DNA of 19,572 nucleotides from Porphyromonadaceae bacterium UBA7180. GTDB lineage: Bacteria > Bacteroidota > Bacteroidia > Bacteroidales > Muribaculaceae. Below are positions 15,575-19,572 of this stretch, piece by piece (the first letter of the stretch is position 1; the number at the start of each line of letters is the position of its first letter). Both the position numbers and the translations under genes were made by a program. The DNA is taken from the NCBI GenBank assembly GCA_002491165.1, contig DKVK01000099.1, positions 1-19,572 of the forward strand, read 5' to 3'. The notes under the pieces are model-generated. The model worked only from the letters and a program-made list of their open reading frames with translations. It did no database searches and was not told the DNA's origin.

Positions 15575-15787
15575 ATGATACGCGTGCTGAAAAATATTTA
15601 CCGCTTCTATGCCGACGGCTTCCGCTCGATGACCATCGGGCGTAAACTGTGGCTGATAATAGGGATAAAGCTGTTTGTATTTTTTGTGATACTCAAACTC
15701 TTCTTCTTTCCCGACATACTGAGCCGCGATTTCGACACCGACGAGGAGCGCGCCCAGCACGTGCGCACCACTCTCACCAACCGCTGA
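15575..15787 (+). CDS. DUF4492 small membrane protein in the cyd operon
   Basis: A 70-residue protein with a basic N-terminus (MIRVLKNIYRFYADGFRSM) that is probably cytoplasmic. One hydrophobic segment follows at about 24-46 (LWLIIGIKLFVFFVILKLFFF), then an acidic tail (DFDTDEERAQH). It matches DUF4492 by recognition; this family is repeatedly found directly in front of cydA in Bacteroidota. Cytochrome bd oxidases are known to hold small single-span subunits such as CydX. The position and one-helix plan make DUF4492 a candidate for that role, but there is no sequence similarity I can point to. It lies 14 nt from the predicted transcription start and 69 nt before cydA. Confidence 0.85.
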   Translation: MIRVLKNIYRFYADGFRSMTIGRKLWLIIGIKLFVFFVILKLFFFPDILSRDFDTDEERAQHVRTTLTNR

Positions 15788-15856
15788 ACACATACACATT
15801 ACCGATAATCTGTGCCGCTTCCAATATCTGCCGGATTGTCACTTATATATAATATT

Positions 15857-17410
15857 ATGAACGACTTACTTACTACTGTTGACTGGTCGCGGTGGCAATT
15901 CGCGCTGACGGCCATCTACCATTGGCTGTTCGTGCCGCTGACGCTCGGTCTCGCCGTGATCGTAGGTATCATGGAGAGCATCTACGTCAAGACCGGCGAC
16001 GACAAATGGCTGAAGACTACCAAATTCTGGATGACACTGTTCGGCATCAACTTCGCCATCGGCGTGGCCACCGGCCTTATCCTGGAGTTCGAGTTCGGTA
16101 CCAACTGGAGCAACTATTCCTGGTTCGTGGGCGACATATTCGGCGCCCCGCTGGCCATCGAGGGGTTGCTTGCCTTCTTCATGGAGGCCACTTTCGTGGC
16201 CGTGATGTTCTTCGGCTGGGGAAAGGTCAGCAAAGGATTCCACCTTGCCTCCACATGGCTCACGGCCATAGGCGCCTCCATTTCGGCATTATGGATTCTC
16301 GTTGCCAACGCCTGGATGCAATATCCAGTGGGAATGGAGTTCGACCCGGCGCAGATGCGCAACGTGATGGACAACTTCTGGGCGCTCTTCTCCGGAATAG
16401 CCGTCAACAAATTCTTCCACGCCGTGCTCTCGGGATGGGCGCTCGCCGGTGTGTTCGTCATCGCCGTGAGCTGCTGGTTCCTGCTTAAGAAGAAGAACAC
16501 CGACTTCGCCATCCGCTCCATAAAGGTCGGTGCCTGGACGGGACTTGTCGGGCTACTGCTCACGATGTACACCGGCGACGGCAGCGCCGTGCAGGTTACC
16601 CGCCACCAACCAATGAAACTGGCCGCAATGGAGGGACTTTACAACGGTTCCACCTCACAGAGCCTCGTGGCCGTCGGCCTCGTGAACCCCGACAAACAGT
16701 GGAACAACGACGAAGACCCGTACCTATTTAATATAGACCTGCCCTACGGACTCTCTATACTGGCGCGCCACGATGCCAACGCCTTCGTGCCCGGCATCAA
16801 CGACATAATCGCGGGCGTGGACATCAACGAGCAGGGCGACACCATCAACACCGTAAGCTACGCCGAGCGCATAGAGCGCGGCAAAGCGGCGCAGGAATCG
16901 CTCCGCCGCTTCGACACCGCCCGGAAGGCCGGCGACGCGGCTGCCATGGAGAAGGCCCGCGCCGACATGATGAAGGATTACCAGTTCTTCGGTTACGGAT
17001 ATTTCGACTCCGTGGACCAGGCCATTCCCCCCGTTGCCCTCACCTTCTACTCCTTTCGCGTGATGGTGATAGTGGGTTCCTATCTCATACTCTTCTTCCT
17101 CGTGGTGCTCTTCGCCGCCTACCGCAAACAGTGGCTGCAACGCGAGAAGTGGCTGCAATGGACCGCCATGATAACGCTTCTGCTCGTTTACCTCTGCTCG
17201 CAGGCCGGATGGATAGTTGCCGAAGTGGGGCGGCAGCCCTGGACAGTGCAAGACCTCCTCCCCACCTGTGCCGCCATATCCGACATCCCCTCGGCATCTG
17301 TAATCACCACTTTCTGGATTTTCGCCGCCATCTTCACCATGCTTCTAATAGCCGAGGTGAGCATAATGTGCCGCTACATCTCCCGGAACGCAAAAATACA
17401 GCTCGATTAA
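15857..17410 (+). CDS. cydA: Cytochrome bd ubiquinol oxidase subunit I
   Basis: Haem-carrying subunit of the high-affinity quinol oxidase in the inner membrane, reducing O2 to water. The ATG at 15857 gives 517 residues, starting MNDLLTTVDWSRWQF; an in-frame upstream ATG at 15812 would add 15 untypical residues. Haem ligands by family alignment are His22 (YHWLF), His188 (NKFFHAVLSGW) and Met403 (YSFRVMV). Lys254 and Glu259 in MKLAAMEG match the quinol-site residues K252/E257 of E. coli, and GRQPW is at 458-462. The Q-loop from about 255 to 395 is long and charged, as in the E. coli-type long form. It is followed after 21 nt by cydB. The operon gives oxygen scavenging and nanaerobic respiration to an anaerobe. 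Confidence 0.97.
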   Translation: MNDLLTTVDWSRWQFALTAIYHWLFVPLTLGLAVIVGIMESIYVKTGDDKWLKTTKFWMTLFGINFAIGVATGLILEFEFGTNWSNYSWFVGDIFGAPLAIEGLLAFFMEATFVAVMFFGWGKVSKGFHLASTWLTAIGASISALWILVANAWMQYPVGMEFDPAQMRNVMDNFWALFSGIAVNKFFHAVLSGWALAGVFVIAVSCWFLLKKKNTDFAIRSIKVGAWTGLVGLLLTMYTGDGSAVQVTRHQPMKLAAMEGLYNGSTSQSLVAVGLVNPDKQWNNDEDPYLFNIDLPYGLSILARHDANAFVPGINDIIAGVDINEQGDTINTVSYAERIERGKAAQESLRRFDTARKAGDAAAMEKARADMMKDYQFFGYGYFDSVDQAIPPVALTFYSFRVMVIVGSYLILFFLVVLFAAYRKQWLQREKWLQWTAMITLLLVYLCSQAGWIVAEVGRQPWTVQDLLPTCAAISDIPSASVITTFWIFAAIFTMLLIAEVSIMCRYISRNAKIQLD

Positions 17411-17431
17411 CACACTAAAAAGGAACCAATC

Positions 17432-18583
17432 ATGACACTCATATATCTTCAGAATTACTGGTGGCTGCTCATCTCCGTGCTGGGCGCGCTCCTGGTATTC
17501 CTGCTCTTCGTGCAGGGAGGGCAGTCCATGCTCCTCGAAACCAACAACCCTCTGCGGCGCGACCTCATAGTCAACAGCATGGGGCGCAAATGGGAACTCA
17601 CCTTCACCTCACTGGTGACTTTCGGGGGCGCCTTCTTCGCCTCTTTCCCCCTTTTCTATTCCACCAGCTTCGGCGGCGCCTACTGGCTCTGGATTCTCAT
17701 CCTCTTCAGCTTCGTGCTCCAGGCCGTGAGCTACGAATACCGCCGCAAGAAAGGTAACGTATACGGCACCGGTACCTTCGATGCCTTTCTCTTCATCAAC
17801 GGATGCGTGGGGTGCATACTTCTCGGCGTGGCGGTGGCAATGTTCTTCTTCGGGGCAGAGTTCCAGGTAAACCGAGGCAACCTGCTCGACGGCTCCGCAC
17901 CGGTGATTTCCACGTGGGCGCCGACCCACGGATTCGAAGCCATCTTCTGCTGGAAAAACCTCGTTCTCGGCGTGGCCGTCCTCTTCCTGGCACGCACCAT
18001 GGCGTGCCTCTACATGATGAACAACATCGCCGACGACCCCGATTTCTTCGCCGTCTTGCGTAAGCGAACGCTCGTCAACGGCGGCATCTTCGTGGTCTTC
18101 TTCCTCGGCTTCCTCGCCCTGGTGCTCACCGCCACAGGCCTGCGCTACACCACCGACGCGCTGGGCAACGAAACCTTCACCGCCGTCCCCTACTGCTACG
18201 CTCTCAACTACATAGACCTGTGGTGGGCATTGGCGGCTCTTGTCATCGGTGTGGTGACGGTACTCTACGGCGTTGGACGCAGCGTCTTTGCCGCACACTG
18301 GACGCGCGGAATATGGTGGGCCGGAATCGGCACCGTGCTCGTGGTGCTCAGCCTCTTCTGGGTGGCCGGATACAACGACACCGCCTATTATCCCTCGCTG
18401 CTCGACCCGCAATCGTCGCTCACCATACGCAACTCCTCATCCTCGCAGTTCACCCTCACCGCCATGAGCTATGTCTCGATAATAATCCCCTTCGTCCTCG
18501 GATACATAGCATACGTATGGCGTGCCATGGATCGCAAGAAGCTAACCCCCGGGGAACTGGAACACACCGACCACAAATACTAA
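17432..18583 (+). CDS. cydB: Cytochrome bd ubiquinol oxidase subunit II
   Basis: Second integral membrane subunit of the bd oxidase, which packs against CydA and stabilises the haem cluster. The protein has 383 residues (E. coli 379). About eight to nine hydrophobic segments are seen, starting with NYWWLLISVLGALLVFLLF. Family marks are the early GGQSMLL, the NSMGRKWELTFTSLVTFGGAFFASFP stretch (residue region 48-72), and FDAFLFINGCVG. An AGGAACC ribosome-binding stretch lies 9-15 nt before the ATG at 17432. The stop is 22 nt before a small lipoprotein gene. No cydC/cydD genes are within the window. Confidence 0.96.
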   Translation: MTLIYLQNYWWLLISVLGALLVFLLFVQGGQSMLLETNNPLRRDLIVNSMGRKWELTFTSLVTFGGAFFASFPLFYSTSFGGAYWLWILILFSFVLQAVSYEYRRKKGNVYGTGTFDAFLFINGCVGCILLGVAVAMFFFGAEFQVNRGNLLDGSAPVISTWAPTHGFEAIFCWKNLVLGVAVLFLARTMACLYMMNNIADDPDFFAVLRKRTLVNGGIFVVFFLGFLALVLTATGLRYTTDALGNETFTAVPYCYALNYIDLWWALAALVIGVVTVLYGVGRSVFAAHWTRGIWWAGIGTVLVVLSLFWVAGYNDTAYYPSLLDPQSSLTIRNSSSSQFTLTAMSYVSIIIPFVLGYIAYVWRAMDRKKLTPGELEHTDHKY

Positions 18584-18605
18584 CCACAATAATACTCTCA
18601 ACAAA

Positions 18606-19103
18606 ATGAAGAAAACCACATTATTTTCCGTCCTACTACTGATGCTCGCAACTTTCGTTGCCACCTCCTGCAGCGACGATGAAACCGCCAAGAAGCTCAA
18701 CGACAAATGGGAAAAAACAAGTGAAATCCCCGCATTGAGCGAAGAAGGCATCACCATGACCTTCGTCTTCAACAACTCCGACATGACCGGCTCCATGGAC
18801 TTCGACGTCAAAGCCGGAGGTGTGGATATGATGTCAATGTCAATCCCCTATACTTGGGATTGCACTTCGTCGGATATAACTTTCAAGATGGAAGCCGATA
18901 AAGCTACCATCAAGTTCTCCGATGCCATCAAAGAAATGGCTAAACAATCCGGTGAATCGCTCGAAGAAGCTGAAAAACAGGCCAAAGCCAAACTCGTTAA
19001 ATCAATGCCGAACTTGGTCTCCAACGCCATCACGGAACTTACCGACACAAAACTTGTAATGGATGACGACGGTTCGGCTATAAGCTGCAAACGTGTAAAA
19101 TAA
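18606..19103 (+). CDS. Small lipoprotein of unknown function behind cydB
   Basis: A 165-residue protein. A lipoprotein signal with Ala19-Thr20-Ser21-Cys22 puts the lipid on Cys22, followed by SDDE, which in Bacteroidota is compatible with an outer-membrane or surface destination. The mature part has two halves. The first (about 35-95) alternates polar and hydrophobic residues, likely beta strands (ITMTFVFNN, SMDFDVKAGG, SDITFKMEAD). The second is a charged helix with a KEMAKQSGESLEEAEKQAKAKL stretch (about 108-130), then KLVMDDDGS. This may be a lipocalin-like or beta-sandwich protein, not assignable from sequence. Its start lies 22 nt after cydB and a terminator follows 22 nt after its stop, so it probably ends the cyd transcript. 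Confidence 0.8.
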   Translation: MKKTTLFSVLLLMLATFVATSCSDDETAKKLNDKWEKTSEIPALSEEGITMTFVFNNSDMTGSMDFDVKAGGVDMMSMSIPYTWDCTSSDITFKMEADKATIKFSDAIKEMAKQSGESLEEAEKQAKAKLVKSMPNLVSNAITELTDTKLVMDDDGSAISCKRVK

Positions 19104-19125
19104 CAGCGAACAACGCCTAAATAGA

Positions 19126-19158
19126 AAAGACGCTTCCTAATCCGGGGAGCGTCTTTCA
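19126..19158 (+). terminator. Intrinsic terminator ending the cyd operon
   Basis: AAAGACGCTTCC (19126-19137) pairs with GGGAGCGTCTTT (19145-19156), 12 bp with one wobble, 7-nt loop. The T-run is short (TTT, then CATTT) but the stem is strong. It lies just after the lipoprotein stop at 19103. Confidence 0.8.
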
Positions 19159-19272
19159 TTTGCGCTATTTCATACAGTCATTGGTCGTACGTAAGCACTT
19201 TGGTGCACCCATAAAGGTTATAATTGAACGTTTGCCTGAATGTAATAAGGGGATTTTTCTGGCCAAATCATA

Positions 19273-19292
19273 TCATTTTAACTCATTTTAAC
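19273..19292 (+). repeat. Two tandem 10-bp repeats upstream of a promoter
   Basis: TCATTTTAAC occurs twice, at 19273-19282 and 19283-19292, about one helical turn apart. It ends 33 nt before the -7 box at 19326. A site for a transcription factor is possible, but the sequence is AT-rich and chance is not excluded. Confidence 0.5.
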
Positions 19293-19325
19293 AAATCAGG
19301 GGAGGGTAAAACGAAAAATTTTGTT

Positions 19326-19333
19326 TACCTTTG
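19326..19333 (+). promoter_or_regulatory. -7 box of a Bacteroidota promoter
   Basis: TACCTTTG fits TAnnTTTG, 53 nt before the ATG at 19387. No clear -33 TTTG is found at the usual distance, so the promoter may depend on an activator. Confidence 0.6.
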
Positions 19334-19386
19334 CACTATGATTTAAGAACCATAATAAATATTCCACAATAGTTAATCCAATTATT

Positions 19387-19557
19387 ATGAAGAAAGTACT
19401 TTATCTTTCGGCAATAGCGCTAACATCGCTCATCGCCACATCATGTGCAAGCGAGGAGGTTGCTCCCGTTGACAATGACGGTATGACTACCCTCACAGTG
19501 AAACTTCCCGACGACCTCGGCACGCGAACCTCGTTCGGCGACGCCCCGTCCAACTGA
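19387..19557 (+). CDS. Lipoprotein with a fimbrillin-like N-terminus, early stop near window end
   Basis: The frame codes 56 residues. A lipoprotein signal starts MKKVLYLSAIALTSLI and ends in ATSC with Cys20, then ASEEVAPVDND, then a beta-like TLTVKLPDD and the motif GTRTSFGD. Short acidic linkers followed by TRTSFGD are common in Bacteroidales fimbrillin-type (FimA/Mfa-like) lipoproteins, which normally run to 300 residues or more. Here the frame ends in TGA at 19555-19557, and the window stops 15 nt later. Both other frames across GCCCCG remain open to the edge, so a one-base change there (true frameshift or assembly error) would extend the protein. Read it as a partial or broken surface protein rather than a finished 56-residue one. 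A TAnnTTTG box is 53 nt upstream. Confidence 0.6.
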   Translation: MKKVLYLSAIALTSLIATSCASEEVAPVDNDGMTTLTVKLPDDLGTRTSFGDAPSN

Positions 19558-19572
19558 AGCGTATGTTCGCGC

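Noticed and set aside
17609..18412. 267-codon minus-strand open frame
   Set aside because: Antisense to cydB. The product is a Glu/His/Val-rich shadow without hydrophobic or domain pattern.

Overview
The window looks like chromosomal DNA from a Bacteroidales bacterium. Three upstream regions carry the Bacteroidota -7 box TAnnTTTG, two of them with a well-spaced -33 TTG/TTTG. Several gene families are typical of the phylum: DUF4494, DUF4492 in front of cydAB, an OmpA-family porin with a ~120-nt leader, and outer-membrane efflux lipoproteins. The coding DNA is clearly more GC-rich than typical Bacteroides, so a Muribaculaceae-like or related gut lineage is my guess (inference). No phage, transposase, CRISPR array, tRNA or rRNA is visible. 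Most of the window is ordinary core genome, and the less ordinary parts are small.

Layout. (1) 1-221 is non-coding, with nested inverted repeats and a probable terminator. (2) 222-7743, all on the minus strand, is a five-gene row read from right to left: periplasmic adaptor (AcrA type), RND pump (AcrB type), outer-membrane channel (TolC/OprM type), an LpxA-family acyltransferase, and the DNA alkyltransferase Ogt. A promoter lies at 7871-7900. (3) 7744-8877 is mostly non-coding but holds one 56-residue histidine-rich membrane protein (8369-8539, plus strand), several hairpins, and a GC-rich segment between two terminators. (4) 8878-10104 minus is an abundant-type OmpA-family porin with its own promoter and a strong hairpin at the start of its leader. 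(5) 10265-14859 minus is a four-gene row: DUF4494 protein, PLP-binding YggS protein, FucP-type sugar transporter, transketolase. (6) 14977-15492 minus is an unrecognised protein with a Rossmann-like look. (7) 15575-19103 plus is the cytochrome bd oxidase row: DUF4492 small membrane protein, cydA, cydB, then a small lipoprotein and a terminator. (8) 19387 to the end is the start of another lipoprotein with a fimbrillin-like N-terminus, whose frame stops early at 19557.

How the genes work together. The RND row encodes a complete tripartite drug or envelope-stress pump. The lipid-A-type acyltransferase and the alkylation repair protein behind it may make this an envelope/chemical-stress unit. 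The transketolase row links sugar uptake to the pentose phosphate pathway and PLP balance. The cyd row encodes a high-affinity quinol oxidase for scavenging traces of oxygen. I see no obvious new multi-gene system. The best leads are a two-helix insertion in the RND pump, a divergent LpxA in the efflux operon, the ompA leader hairpin, the His-rich microprotein, and the unusual repeats at 126-215.
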